A DNA stretch of 64,000 nt. Source: an uncultured Nitrospina sp. (lineage in GTDB: Bacteria > Nitrospinota > Nitrospinia > Nitrospinales > VA-1). The stretch spans positions 1-64,000 of the forward strand of contig CALAGQ010000020.1 of the NCBI GenBank assembly GCA_937891765.1. Reading direction: 5' to 3'. The first letter of the stretch is position 1; each line of letters begins with the position of its first letter. A program made the translations under genes and the position numbers. The notes under the pieces are model-generated. The model saw only the letters and a program-made list of their open reading frames with translations. It was not told where the DNA came from and did not search any database. This document shows positions 44,924 to 54,820 of this stretch, piece by piece.

Positions 44924-46072
44924 TTATGCAGGTCTATTTGCCTTGAGGGGAATGATCTCCTGGTAAGTTTTCAACATTTCGCTGGTATTTTTTTCCGGTG
45001 GAAACTGTTCTGCCAGAGCCCGGGCGTTTTGGCTTATGGACTGGCGTAAGGCCTGATCAAAAAGGATGTTGATGTTGTCGGCAATTTCTTTAGCGGATTC
45101 GGAGTTTTCGACAACCAATCCATTCAGCTTGTGTTGGATGATATCCGCCGCGCCGCAATGGCGGGTGGTGATGACAGGCAACCCGGATGCCAAAGCTTCG
45201 AGGTTGGCGTTTCCAAACGGTTCATAAATGGAAGGCAAGGCGAAAATGTCCGCGGCGGCATAATACCTTTCAATTTCCAGAACCGGTTCTTTATAAATAA
45301 TTCGACTCCTCAGATTTTCGGGGACGAGCTGAAGATATTTGTTCCACTTCCCTTTCCCCATTACTACCAGCCTCCAATCTTCAGCACCAAAATATTGAGT
45401 GGACTGAAGTAGTGCTTTCAGTCCTTTTCTTTCAAATCCCGATCCTACAAATAAAATAAGAGTAGAGTTTTCCGGAATTCCCAGTTCATTTCTGATCCCT
45501 GTCCGGAACCTGTCCTTATTCTCAGGGTGAAAACGTATCAGATCGACACCGTTATAGACCACCGAAATATTTTCAGACGGGCAGTGATAATGTTTGAGGA
45601 TATCGTTTTTGACCATTTTGGAAATAGCGATGAACTTTTTACACTGGCCCGATTCGAACAGGTTTTTTTCCAGCTTGAGAACCAATCGGTGAAAGGGGTT
45701 GATGGAGAGGAAAAATCCTTTCAGGGCCGGGAGAAAACGTTTTCTTTGTTCCAGCCATTCCTTGTGGCATCCATCGCCAACCCGGTATACATCCTGCTTC
45801 CAGGTTTTTTCATGGCTTTGAATAATGTCGAATGATTCTTTTCCGACAGCTCTGGCTGAAAACCATGCAAATGAAAGAGTCCTTATAAAAGAATTAAGTT
45901 TAAAGGCCGGAACATGATGAAGATGTATATTGGGGTGATTGGAAGGGGACCACTGGTTGGCAAAAATATGAATGTCATGTCCGGCTTCGGCGAGTTGCTG
46001 AATATAGCCTTGCACAAACTGCTCGGCCCCTCCATAAAGAACAAATTTTTGCCGGATGATGGCTATTTTCAT
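44924..46072 (-). CDS. WaaG-like family 4 glycosyltransferase
   Basis: A 382-residue GT-B enzyme resembling WaaG (RfaG), which adds the first glucose to the LPS inner core at the cytoplasmic face. KIAIIRQKFVLYGGAEQFVQGYI (about 2-24), VYRVGDGCHKEWLEQRKRF (about 95-113, typical of WaaG), ISVVYNGVDLIRFHPENK, LILFVGSGFERKGLKALLQS, and the nucleotide-sugar E-x7-E segment PSIYEPFGNANLEALASGLPVITT (about 298-321) are visible. Another GT4 gene lies 15 bases upstream. Confidence 0.9.
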   Translation of the reverse strand: MKIAIIRQKFVLYGGAEQFVQGYIQQLAEAGHDIHIFANQWSPSNHPNIHLHHVPAFKLNSFIRTLSFAWFSARAVGKESFDIIQSHEKTWKQDVYRVGDGCHKEWLEQRKRFLPALKGFFLSINPFHRLVLKLEKNLFESGQCKKFIAISKMVKNDILKHYHCPSENISVVYNGVDLIRFHPENKDRFRTGIRNELGIPENSTLILFVGSGFERKGLKALLQSTQYFGAEDWRLVVMGKGKWNKYLQLVPENLRSRIIYKEPVLEIERYYAAADIFALPSIYEPFGNANLEALASGLPVITTRHCGAADIIQHKLNGLVVENSESAKEIADNINILFDQALRQSISQNARALAEQFPPEKNTSEMLKTYQEIIPLKANRPA

Positions 46073-46087
46073 GGTGCAGGCAAACGG

Positions 46088-47224
46088 TTAAGGGTAAGAA
46101 CTGCTTAGAACGTCATGATAAACGGCTACAACCTGGTCCATCATTTTATCAATGCTCAATTCATTTTTGCAGAAAGTGTAACCTGTTTCAGCCATCGACT
46201 GGGCTAATTCAGGGTTATTTAAAAGTTTCATGATTCCGTTGGCCATGTCCTGAGGGTTTTCAGGTTCGACCAAAATGCCCCATTCACCATTCCCAAGGAT
46301 AGGTAGAATGGAATCCATGCGAGTGGAGACAGTAGGGGTTTTCATGGCAAGGGCCTGGGGAATGACTTGGGTTGTGCCTTCCATGCCGAACGAAGCCACG
46401 CAATGGATATCTAGTGCTGCCATGACCTCTGGAATGTCTTCACGGTGCCCAAGCACAAAAATGAATTTTTCAAGACCTTGGTTTTTGACTCTTGCGCGGA
46501 TGGATTCGTATGCAGGCCCGGAACCGACGATGGCAAATCGCGCATCTGGAAATTTTTCTAAAACTAAAGGAGCAGAATCCACGAAATGCTCGTGACCTTT
46601 CCAGCTACGAATCACAGAAACTATACCGATCAAAGGTTGATGAGGACTCAATCCCAACTCATTTCTTATTTGCTCTCCACTAATATGGAAATCAAACTTT
46701 CTAAGATCAACGCCTGCTGGCACGGAAATTATTTTGTCAACAGAGATTCTGGTATTTTCGGAGACTGTATTTACAATGCTCCGGCCGCTGGCCAAGACTC
46801 GTCTGGGGGCCTTCGCATATAGCCAACGATTAAAAATATGATTTCTTATCGGGATCATGACATGCCGACTTCGAATAATGGGGATGCCCAGAAGTGTACC
46901 CGCCATGGCAATCAACCAACTGTCTATAGAACTGTGTGACTGAAGAATATCAGGTCGGCAATTTTTGATGATTTTTATCAGGGAAAACAGGGTCAGTAAG
47001 CTGAAAGGCCGTTTCATGACCAATGGAAAAAAGTTCAGCATTGGATGGCTGAACTGCCCACACTTCTCGCCGAGCGGACTGTCAGGCGAGCAAACAATGG
47101 AAACACGGTGCCCGCGTTCCAGTAATGATTGACATTCTTGAAATATCCTGATCTCCTGCCCGCCCCAACCGGTCGCTGCTTCAGAATGTAGGATGTGGAG
47201 GGCTTTCAATACGAGGGCCTGCAA
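46088..47224 (-). CDS. Family 4 glycosyltransferase
   Basis: A 378-residue GT-B enzyme. HILHSEAATGWGGQEIRIFQEC (about 10-31), PDILQSHSSIDSWLIAM, ISVPAGVDLRKFDF, LIGIVSVIRSWKGHEHFVDS (about 197-216) and ASFGMEGTTQVIPQALAMKTPTVST (about 280-304) are GT4 features, with Glu in the donor-binding segment. It probably works with the WaaG-like enzyme on the LPS core or a related glycan. The start is not certain: the ORF begins with TTG (47224), and a second TTG lies five codons later. Confidence 0.85.
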   Translation of the reverse strand: MQALVLKALHILHSEAATGWGGQEIRIFQECQSLLERGHRVSIVCSPDSPLGEKCGQFSHPMLNFFPLVMKRPFSLLTLFSLIKIIKNCRPDILQSHSSIDSWLIAMAGTLLGIPIIRSRHVMIPIRNHIFNRWLYAKAPRRVLASGRSIVNTVSENTRISVDKIISVPAGVDLRKFDFHISGEQIRNELGLSPHQPLIGIVSVIRSWKGHEHFVDSAPLVLEKFPDARFAIVGSGPAYESIRARVKNQGLEKFIFVLGHREDIPEVMAALDIHCVASFGMEGTTQVIPQALAMKTPTVSTRMDSILPILGNGEWGILVEPENPQDMANGIMKLLNNPELAQSMAETGYTFCKNELSIDKMMDQVVAVYHDVLSSSYP

Positions 47225-47429
47225 AAAGAATGAGGGTCAGCGAATCATGATTGGGATTTACTCTATCATAACCTTTTAGCATAATGCAATTCAGCGAGCT
47301 CTTATCGACCTCTCTCCATAAACGGGACAGGCTGAGAGTAGAATTTTACTGTAAAGATTTATATTATGCAGATGCCTGTTAAACATTCGGGTGGAATGCA
47401 GAGCAAGATTATTTAAAAGAAATGAATAG

Positions 47430-48437
47430 ATGACAGAAAAAATATTGGTAGTTAGTGCAACAGGAATGGGAGATTGCCTTTGGGGAACTCCGGGTATCCG
47501 GGCCTTGAAGAAGAACTTTCCTGAAATAGAAATTGACCTGATTGTGAATGAGCCCTGGAAGCCTTTATTTGATTTTAATCCTTACCTGAACCAAATATTT
47601 AAATACCGTAGTGAATGGTACCTCCAGCCCTTTCTAGGAATGAAATTATTGAGAAGGCATTATGACGCTATTTATCTTTTTCATGCCAACCGCAATTTTA
47701 GACGGATGTTGCCTTGGTTCCGTTCATTACCTGTCTGGTGCCACCAGAATCTTGACTGGATACCTGAAACGCATCGCGTGAAAATAGATGCCAATATCCA
47801 TGGAATAGAGAGAAGGCTGATTATGCTGGAAAAGATTGGCGTGAAACCAGATGGAGGACAGATGGAAATATTTTTTGATCAGGTCACTCTGGACAGGTCG
47901 CAACAAATTTTGCAGGCGCATGGTTTTAATCCCGGAAAATATGTTTATCTGAATTTGGGTGCTGCGGTTGAAAGCAGGCGATGGATGGTAGAACGCTTCA
48001 GTGAGCTTGCAAGTCGAATTCTCAATACAACATCCTGGAATATAGTTTTAGGAGGTGGGCCGAATGAAAAAAGGCGAGCCCTCACTATTTTGAAGCAACT
48101 CAGTACCTCTCGGGTGGTGGAAGTCTGTAGTCATCCGATCAGGGTGAACGCCAGCATTATCTCGCAGGCCGGGCTCATGGTGACTTCCGACACGGGCCCC
48201 ATGCATATCGGGTTTGCTGTGAGAACTCCGGTTGTAGCGCTTTTTGGAACCATCTCATCTGTGGGTTCAGGTCCGTATGAGATTCCCGATCATTTATGTC
48301 GAGTCATAAAAATTGACCCGGAAGGAAAGGACTTTGTTGACGAGGAGGATCCGGGAGAGTTCCATTTCGAAAGGATAACGGTGGACAGGGTTTGGGAGCA
48401 GGTAGAAAAAATGCTGGCAGAAAAATCTAACTCGTAG
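47430..48437 (+). CDS. Family 9 glycosyltransferase (heptosyltransferase-like)
   Basis: A 335-residue GT-B protein. KILVVSATGMGDCLWGTPGIRALKKNFPEIEIDLIV (about 4-39) and the C-terminal MVTSDTGPMHIGFAVRTPVVALFGTISSVGSGPY (about 245-280; D-x-GP-M-H) are the GT9 hallmarks, shared with heptosyltransferases that add heptose to LPS. The acceptor here is unknown. The 205 bases upstream (47225-47429) show no clear promoter. The stop overlaps the next GT9 gene by 11 bases, convergently. Confidence 0.88.
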   Translation: MTEKILVVSATGMGDCLWGTPGIRALKKNFPEIEIDLIVNEPWKPLFDFNPYLNQIFKYRSEWYLQPFLGMKLLRRHYDAIYLFHANRNFRRMLPWFRSLPVWCHQNLDWIPETHRVKIDANIHGIERRLIMLEKIGVKPDGGQMEIFFDQVTLDRSQQILQAHGFNPGKYVYLNLGAAVESRRWMVERFSELASRILNTTSWNIVLGGGPNEKRRALTILKQLSTSRVVEVCSHPIRVNASIISQAGLMVTSDTGPMHIGFAVRTPVVALFGTISSVGSGPYEIPDHLCRVIKIDPEGKDFVDEEDPGEFHFERITVDRVWEQVEKMLAEKSNS

Positions 48438-49482
48438 TATTTGCCGGATAAACTTCGCCGATAGCTGCAAGAATATCTTCCACGGTGATGAGGATTTTGC
48501 ACTCAGGCCTGCCATTCCAACACTCTTCTTTTCTTGTCTGCAGGTTGCAGGGCCGACACTCTATTTCTTTTGAAACGATGGTTACGTTGTTTCCGGGAGG
48601 GCGCCATATCTGAGGGTTCGCCCATCCAAACATGCCCACCACCGGAGTTCCTAGAGCGGCTGCGAAATGCATATAACCCCCATCATGGCACACCACAAAC
48701 TGAGCTTTTTGGGTTATGGCTCCAAGCTCCTGCAGGTTCGCGCTGATAAAAGCATAGGGGGCATTTTTTATTTTTGGTGTGATTTCATCGACCATGTGTT
48801 TTTGTCCCGGCCCGCAGGTCCATAAAGTCTTCATGCGGTGCTGGGAATAAATCGTGTCGGCAAGTTGGGCGAATTTTTCAGCTTCCCAGCGATCATAAGG
48901 CTTTGCGCCGGGATGCAAAATGCAGAATGGTTCGTGAGGGCCAATTCCCTCCGCTTGCAATAGTTTGTCGGCTTTACTTTGCGCTGACTCTGAAATATGG
49001 ACGGAGGGAGCAATCTCGCCAAACTTCACGCCCATTTTTTTTATCAAGGCGACTTGATAATCAATGGGCTGTTTTGGGTGGAGGTCGCCAAATTCGAGCT
49101 TAACGTTGTACAAGAAAGATCGTTTGGCGAACTTGTGGCCAACGCGGTAGGGGGCCTGGGTGATAAAGCACATGACCGCCCCTCGTGTTCCCTCATGCAT
49201 GTCAATCACGACATCATAGCGCTCGGCGAAAAGCCGGTAATAAAACCCAAGCTGGTGCAACCATGACTTTTTTTCAAAAGATAAAACCCGGTCAATATCT
49301 GGATGATTACGGACTATGTCCAACGAAAAGTGCTCCACCAGTACCGTTAAGTGGCAATCAGGAAAACTTCTCTTTAAAGGGGCATAAACTGCGGTATTGT
49401 AAACCACGTCCCCAATGGAGCGCAGTTTGATGATAAGAAATTTCGGATTTTTGGGTAATTTTTCCCGGGGAAAACTTAACAA
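48427..49482 (-). CDS. Heptosyltransferase-like family 9 glycosyltransferase
   Basis: A 351-residue GT9 enzyme. FLIIKLRSIGDVVYNTAVYAPLKRSFPDCHLTVLVE (about 15-50), the HPGAKPYDRWEAEKFAQLAD heptose-binding segment (about 190-209), and VCHDGGYMHFAAALGTPVVGMFGWANPQIWRPPG (about 264-297). In the C-terminal part four Cys (ECRPCNLQTRKEECWNGRPEC) could bind a metal, as seen in WaaF/WaaQ-type enzymes. It converges with the other GT9 gene, with an 11-base overlap. Confidence 0.9.
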   Translation of the reverse strand: MLSFPREKLPKNPKFLIIKLRSIGDVVYNTAVYAPLKRSFPDCHLTVLVEHFSLDIVRNHPDIDRVLSFEKKSWLHQLGFYYRLFAERYDVVIDMHEGTRGAVMCFITQAPYRVGHKFAKRSFLYNVKLEFGDLHPKQPIDYQVALIKKMGVKFGEIAPSVHISESAQSKADKLLQAEGIGPHEPFCILHPGAKPYDRWEAEKFAQLADTIYSQHRMKTLWTCGPGQKHMVDEITPKIKNAPYAFISANLQELGAITQKAQFVVCHDGGYMHFAAALGTPVVGMFGWANPQIWRPPGNNVTIVSKEIECRPCNLQTRKEECWNGRPECKILITVEDILAAIGEVYPANTTS

Positions 49483-49640
49483 GATAAATCAAAACTCCAT
49501 TTAAAAAATCGAAGCCAAAGTCAGCAAAAGGGTGCATGCCATATTTTTTTCATTATAGACCATATCGACATGGGCGTAAAACCCTATCAAGGTGGGTTCG
49601 GGCTAACTTGAAAATTTGTGGGTGTGAATGCGAGCCACCC

Positions 49641-50780
49641 TCAGGGCGAATCGATTATTTTCTCGATCAAATTTTGCAGTTTTGCTTCCATGACTTTTAT
49701 GTCATAGAGCTCAATGCACCGTTCTCTGGCCCGGAGGCCTTTTTCCCTGGCTTCTTCAGGATGATCCAGAACATGCTGCAGGGTGCTAGCAAGTTCCTCG
49801 GCGTTTCCGGGCTCAACAAGGTAACCATTTCCTCCCAACACTTCAGGAATATCGGAGACACGGGTGGTAATTACGGGTTTAGCCATTGCCATGGCATCAA
49901 ACAGTTTTGCCGGGATCTGTCCTTGGGTATCGGTTGTGTCTCTTTGGGGGACAACCAGAATATCCGCTGCCGAGAGATGTCTGGGAAGCTCCTCAAAGGG
50001 AATCTTGGGAAGCACCACCACTTTTTTTTGAATGGAAAGGGGTTTATTCCGAAGTGGATCGAAAGAAGGCTCGGCACCAATAAAAACCAGCCGGATATCC
50101 GAATCATCCAGACTTTCAACGGCCTTGATAAGATCGTCAATACCTTTGTGAGCCCGGGGAGTGCCCATAAACATGATCACACGATTTTTTTCCAGGCCGA
50201 GCGATTTTTTAATTTCCTGCGAATCAAAATTATCAGGATTTAATACTGTTGTGTCCCGGCAATGATGTATCAGGCATCCGGTAAAACGGTTCTGTAAAAA
50301 CTTGTTGCTGACAACGATGGAGTCGGCAAATTTGACAAGCCGTTCCATGAGCCATGTGTATGGCAAACCATTTGGATTGGAAAAATTCAGAAAACGACCA
50401 ACACGTCCCCAGAAACCCGAGTGATAATAGAATCCGGCTTCCCAATCATCGATGTCCACCATGACGGGTTTCCCTGAAAACCATTTTTTCAGCAAAGCAA
50501 TTCCAAAACTTGTAGGTCGTAATTTGCAGGCGATATAAATATCCGCATCCATTTCCCGAAGCATTTTGCGTATGGTAGAGACGAAAGAAGGATAACGGCT
50601 CCAAGGATATATTTGAATAGGAACTCCACTATTACGCATGGGATACCAGATATCTCCATTCTTTGAGGTGCCAATGATTTTGACGTCGTGTCGGGGTGCG
50701 AGGGCACTGGCCAGCAAGGCAGCTCTCCCCAGGGAATTATTAGAAATGTCGAAACAGAGCAGGCAAATTTTCACATTCAT
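49641..50780 (-). CDS. Family 4 glycosyltransferase
   Basis: A 379-residue GT-B enzyme. The N-terminal CLLCFDISNNSLGRAALLASAL and the donor domain RVIMFMGTPRAHKGIDDLIKAVESL (about 182-206), LSAADILVVPQRDTTDTQGQIPAKLFDAMAMAKPVITTRVSDIPEVLGGNGYLVEPGNAEELASTL (about 268-333) match GT4. The ATG at 50780 is chosen; a TTG one codon earlier is also possible. The 192 bases to the next divergent gene are A/T-rich with no clear site. Confidence 0.87.
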   Translation of the reverse strand: MNVKICLLCFDISNNSLGRAALLASALAPRHDVKIIGTSKNGDIWYPMRNSGVPIQIYPWSRYPSFVSTIRKMLREMDADIYIACKLRPTSFGIALLKKWFSGKPVMVDIDDWEAGFYYHSGFWGRVGRFLNFSNPNGLPYTWLMERLVKFADSIVVSNKFLQNRFTGCLIHHCRDTTVLNPDNFDSQEIKKSLGLEKNRVIMFMGTPRAHKGIDDLIKAVESLDDSDIRLVFIGAEPSFDPLRNKPLSIQKKVVVLPKIPFEELPRHLSAADILVVPQRDTTDTQGQIPAKLFDAMAMAKPVITTRVSDIPEVLGGNGYLVEPGNAEELASTLQHVLDHPEEAREKGLRARERCIELYDIKVMEAKLQNLIEKIIDSP

Positions 50781-50975
50781 CAATTCTTAGAGGGATTGAT
50801 ATGCGGTTTGATACTCTACTAGAGGAAAGAGGATAAACTCTTTTTGAAGATTATCATGGTTGCTTTATTTCTTCTATTTAATTATCGTGATGTTTTAGAA
50901 AGATAGTATTTTGTGGTTTAGCTTGGTATCTCAAAATTTTCAGTAACCCTGTTTTTTTCATTCCTCTTTAACTTA

Positions 50976-52733
50976 ATGTTGACCTTCCTCAAAAATCTCT
51001 TCAGCAAGGCAACAGAAAAACAACTTGTATTCTTCTGGTTGATTTTTTGTTTCGTGGCCCTGACCTATGAGCTTGGCGGAGTCCCTCCTTACCACAGTGA
51101 TGAGAATTATTATGTCGAGTCTGTCCGCAACATGGTTGAGTCAGGGGATTATCTGACCCCCATTTACCGCGATGAAAAACGATTCGCCAAACCCATTCTT
51201 TACTACTGGTTGATGTCCGCTTCTTACAAGGTATTTGGCGTGAGTCTGGTTTCGGCTCGACTGACTTCTGCGTTTTTTGGGAGTCTTGCCATCGGACTGC
51301 TTTATCTTCTTTCCAGCAGGTTGTTCGAAGGGCGAGTTGCTTTATACAGCGCCTTGATTTTACCGGCCTCTTTCATGCATTTCCAGATTTCGCGATGGGC
51401 CACCACAGATATTGTGATGAATTTTTTCGTTCTACTGGCACTCTATTTTTTTGTGCGTTTATACCAGAGTGATTTTAGGGGGAAAAAAGACGCCTATTTA
51501 TTCTATCTGGCCATGGCTTTGGGCTTTATGACCAAAGGACCTCCGGCAGTCATAATTCCCGGCATGGTCGCAATAATTTTTCTATGGGCAGCCCAAAAAC
51601 AGAGGTCCCTGTCTCAAATGCGTATTGGGCAGGGCATCATGATTTTGTTGCTGGTGATTCTTCCTTGGTTTGCGACGATGTTTATTCTTCATGGCGATGA
51701 ATTTAAGAACCATATAGTTGGGGCGGAGATCAAAAACAGGTTGGTTAATGATACTCCGTTCAGCCTCTATTACGTTGGGGTGTTGTTTCGTTATTATCTG
51801 CCGTGGATATTATTTTTTCTTGCGGCGGCTCTCCAGCAATTTGGTATTTACAGTTGTTCCCCGGTTTCAGGACTATCAGAATACTTCAGGCAGATACCCA
51901 AAAACATAAAGACTCGTGTCGGGTTGTTGTTTGATCGGGAGAATGAGTCGGTTCTGTTTTGCTACATCTGGCTTCTTGTGTGTCTTGTTCTTTTCACACT
52001 GCTAGGGATAGAGCATAGCCGCTATATGCTACCAGCTTCTTCAGCTGTGGCCATTTTGGTCGCAAAATTTTTTGCGGATATGGAAAGGGAGAGATTGAAC
52101 TGGGCGGGGCATAAGGTCCCTGTAATTTTAACGGGGATAGTTTTTTTTGCTGCCGCGCTATTTTCGGGTGTGGCGTTGTATGTTTTAGACATGATTTATT
52201 ATACCCCTGCGCAATTTTTTCTCTTGCCAATAGTGTTTTTAGCGGCAGGGGTTAGTGTTTTAAGGCTTAACAAGAAATGGCAATGCGGAAAACAAGTTTT
52301 TGTTATTTCTTTTTCCCTAGTTTTTGCATTTTCTTTTTTGAGCGGGGAAGTGCTTCCACATGTCAATCGTTATCCCATGAAGTTATTTTCTGAGAAAATA
52401 TTGGCGGAGAAGATATCTGATCCCATAGCGGTATACCGGTTAGGAAACCAAAGAGCGCGACTGGGTGTCTTGACAGGGCAAAAATCTTATAATCTTTCAC
52501 AGCCTGAACAAATCCAAAAGTTCATCGATACAAATAAAAAGGTTTTGATTGTTATGCGGGAAAAAGATTTGCGGGAAAGTTTTTCTGACATCTCTTTAAA
52601 GATAGTGGCAGAGGACGTTGTCTGGTTGAGAGGGCGTGTTAATTGGGAGAGGTTGCAGGAGCTTTGGGGAAAAGCAGAGTCCGCGGGTGCTGCAGGCCTC
52701 ACGGAAAAGATCTATCTTTTGTCGAATAGATAA
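50976..52733 (+). CDS. Family 39/ArnT-like membrane glycosyltransferase
   Basis: A 585-residue integral membrane protein with about 11-12 helices. The first periplasmic loop has the catalytic YHSDENYYVESVRNMVESGDYLTPIYRDEKRFAKPILYYWLM (about 39-79; D-E acidic pair and the KPILYYW motif, as in ArnT). These enzymes transfer a sugar from an undecaprenyl-phosphate carrier to lipid A or another acceptor in the periplasm. A second GT39 gene ends 4 bases away on the opposite strand. The sugar is unknown. Confidence 0.9.
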   Translation: MLTFLKNLFSKATEKQLVFFWLIFCFVALTYELGGVPPYHSDENYYVESVRNMVESGDYLTPIYRDEKRFAKPILYYWLMSASYKVFGVSLVSARLTSAFFGSLAIGLLYLLSSRLFEGRVALYSALILPASFMHFQISRWATTDIVMNFFVLLALYFFVRLYQSDFRGKKDAYLFYLAMALGFMTKGPPAVIIPGMVAIIFLWAAQKQRSLSQMRIGQGIMILLLVILPWFATMFILHGDEFKNHIVGAEIKNRLVNDTPFSLYYVGVLFRYYLPWILFFLAAALQQFGIYSCSPVSGLSEYFRQIPKNIKTRVGLLFDRENESVLFCYIWLLVCLVLFTLLGIEHSRYMLPASSAVAILVAKFFADMERERLNWAGHKVPVILTGIVFFAAALFSGVALYVLDMIYYTPAQFFLLPIVFLAAGVSVLRLNKKWQCGKQVFVISFSLVFAFSFLSGEVLPHVNRYPMKLFSEKILAEKISDPIAVYRLGNQRARLGVLTGQKSYNLSQPEQIQKFIDTNKKVLIVMREKDLRESFSDISLKIVAEDVVWLRGRVNWERLQELWGKAESAGAAGLTEKIYLLSNR

Positions 52734-52737
52734 AAGG

Positions 52738-54216
52738 TTATTTGATGATGGGTAACCGCATTGCTGAGAAATCGTATTGGACGTTTTCCCGATTTTCTAT
52801 TGAAGTAAAAAAAGCGTACTTGCTATTGGCTTGAATCAAATAAATTCTGTTTGGATGCTGGGCTGTCAATTTTCTAAACTCTGCGATGGAGGTCAGCCAT
52901 GTTTTTTTTGGACTGGAAGATAGGGCCATCGTTAATGCTTCGGGATCGCGAGTGACCGATGATTCCAGAACACGGTTGGAATAAAACTGCATCGCCAGCC
53001 TGGGGTTTGACGGGGTGAGACGGTAGTTGCCTATTGTCTGCTTTTCCGGGGTGTTGAGATTTATAACTGCGGCCAGTTCCCGCACTTCTTTACTGCTTTG
53101 CGCCAGAGTGACTTTAACCTTGAAGGACGTAACGTTGACGAACAGGATGGTTGTGGCGATAACCCCGACCATTATGGCCAGAGCTTGATTTTTTTTGTCA
53201 GGCCCCAGCCATTCAGAAATAGTTTTCGCAGTGATAATGGCAAGGGCTGGAAACATCATGAATAAATAACGCAGTGTCTGATTTTTGCTCGTACTCATCA
53301 CCAAAAAGGTGAGCGCAGGCCATAGGAAAAGTAGTAAGGCGGTTCTATCTTTTTCTCTAAAACCGCGCTTACCAAATTGTGCCAAGCCTATCAGCGCAAA
53401 AGGAAGCCAGGGCCAGTAATTTTTTAAAAAGTCTTTTGCGTATCCCAGAAAATAAAAGGAGCTTGCAACTCCACCAAAGCTCCGGTTGATAATCAGCGAA
53501 CCGAAATGAGCGTTTATAAATGCCTGTCCGTAGTGCTGCCAGTTGATAAAATGCCAGCTGAACCCTAAAAGGAAGGCAATCAGACATCCCGACAAAAACC
53601 AGGGGTTGATGAGCTCTCTCCACTGTCGGCTGAAAATTAAAAAAGCGCCGACGATTGTGAGAGGAAAAAGCCCAAGAACACTTTTAGACAATATGGCGCA
53701 AGCGGTGGCCAGACCGAAAACCAGATACCAGGGTTTAAGGTCCTTGGCTTTAAAGAAAGCATAAAATGCTAGAAGGACAAAAAATGCCAGAGGGATATCG
53801 ACCATGCCCCTGCGAGAAGCATCAACAAACATTCCAGGAAAAAGCAAAACAAAGGCTGAGGCAAAAGCGATCCAGGAATCTTTATAGAGTAACAGGCTCA
53901 ACCGGTAAGTCGTGAGAATGATCCCAGTGCCAAACAGGGCTGAAGAAAAAATTGCAGAGTAACTGGAAACCCCGAAGAGGCTGAAGGCCAAAGCGGTTAA
54001 CCAGAAAGGAAGCGGCGGGTTGTCAACAGCAGGTGCTCCAGCAAAGGTGATGAGCCAGAAGGATCCAGACTCCAGGATTTCCTTTGCCTTCTGGGCGTAA
54101 TAGGCATCGTCATAATTAGTGATTCCGGTATCCAATTGCCGGCCCAGAAATATTAAAAGTGAAGAAAAAATCAGGAATGATATCTGGAGCTTCTTGTTGT
54201 TCAGTGCAGTATTCAA
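52738..54216 (-). CDS. Family 39/ArnT-like membrane glycosyltransferase
   Basis: A 492-residue protein of the same PMT_2/ArnT type with about 10 helices. The catalytic loop is TGITNYDDAYYAQKAKEILESGSFWLITFAGAPAVDNPPLPFWL (about 30-73; DD acidic pair and NPPLPFW). The first segment (about 12-27) is a helix. It is a paralogue, not a copy, of the neighbour at 50976: the motifs are shared but the sequences are quite different. The 3' ends converge, 4 bases apart. Confidence 0.9.
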   Translation of the reverse strand: MNTALNNKKLQISFLIFSSLLIFLGRQLDTGITNYDDAYYAQKAKEILESGSFWLITFAGAPAVDNPPLPFWLTALAFSLFGVSSYSAIFSSALFGTGIILTTYRLSLLLYKDSWIAFASAFVLLFPGMFVDASRRGMVDIPLAFFVLLAFYAFFKAKDLKPWYLVFGLATACAILSKSVLGLFPLTIVGAFLIFSRQWRELINPWFLSGCLIAFLLGFSWHFINWQHYGQAFINAHFGSLIINRSFGGVASSFYFLGYAKDFLKNYWPWLPFALIGLAQFGKRGFREKDRTALLLFLWPALTFLVMSTSKNQTLRYLFMMFPALAIITAKTISEWLGPDKKNQALAIMVGVIATTILFVNVTSFKVKVTLAQSSKEVRELAAVINLNTPEKQTIGNYRLTPSNPRLAMQFYSNRVLESSVTRDPEALTMALSSSPKKTWLTSIAEFRKLTAQHPNRIYLIQANSKYAFFTSIENRENVQYDFSAMRLPIIK

Positions 54217-54260
54217 ATTAGAGGCTCTGGGTGATTGAAGGGTGGAAGTAAAAACCGGCG

Positions 54261-54288
54261 CTGAAAATCAACAACTGAAAATCAACAA
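54261..54288. repeat. Tandem duplication of a 14-base unit
   Basis: CTGAAAATCAACAA occurs twice without a gap (54261-54274 and 54275-54288), between the GT39 gene start and the next small ORF. Probably a recent slippage event. Confidence 0.8.
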
Positions 54289-54308
54289 GATGTGAGGCGC
54301 GGACGCGG

Positions 54309-54665
54309 TCATTTTAAGCATTGATTTAAATGTTTCTTGTCGTCATCGTTCAATTTTGGGCTGAATAAAAATCCAAAGGTTTCAAGTCGCCAAACCAGAA
54401 TGTCCAGTCCTTTGAGCATTTGAAACCAGTACTTCATGGCAGAAAAAAAAGGTTTTTGAATCAAGCCATTTCTGCAGAGAATAAAATTCCATAATTGTCT
54501 TTTAGATTTCCAAATAAGGGGCCAATTTCCCCGGTTCTTTAATATTTTGCACAGCTTGAAAAAATTTTGAAGGTTTTGCAACATTTCCAATCCAAGGGGA
54601 GAAAATTCATATGGTAGAAACACCGGCCGGGGACTCGAAAAGCCTTGAAAATCCCTGTTGGTCAA
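54309..54665 (-). CDS. Hypothetical protein, possibly a remnant
   Basis: A 118-residue ORF starting with TTG and ending KLNDDDKKHLNQCLK. It is rich in Phe, Trp, Leu and Lys (FLPYEFSPLGLEMLQNLQNFFKLCKILKNRGNWPLIWKSKRQ) with no recognised motif. The TTG start has no convincing ribosome site, and the first codons follow closely on stop codons in that frame. It could be the C-terminal remnant of a longer gene whose 5' part has been lost. The interval 54666-54820 to the divergent radical SAM gene contains no other ORF. Confidence 0.35.
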   Translation of the reverse strand: MTNRDFQGFSSPRPVFLPYEFSPLGLEMLQNLQNFFKLCKILKNRGNWPLIWKSKRQLWNFILCRNGLIQKPFFSAMKYWFQMLKGLDILVWRLETFGFLFSPKLNDDDKKHLNQCLK

Positions 54666-54820
54666 CGATGTTATACCATGAACCCCATGAAGTAAAGAAA
54701 GCTTAGCCCAGCTAATACAGGCATCTTGCTTGATCTTTTAAATATTTTAGACGATCATATTAAGGTCAAAATGTGAAGTGCCGATAAATAAAAGAATATT
54801 CGCTCTTTTTAGACAGATAT

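Noticed and set aside
49536-50243. 235-residue plus-strand ORF
   Set aside because: It is antisense to a family 4 glycosyltransferase with intact motifs.
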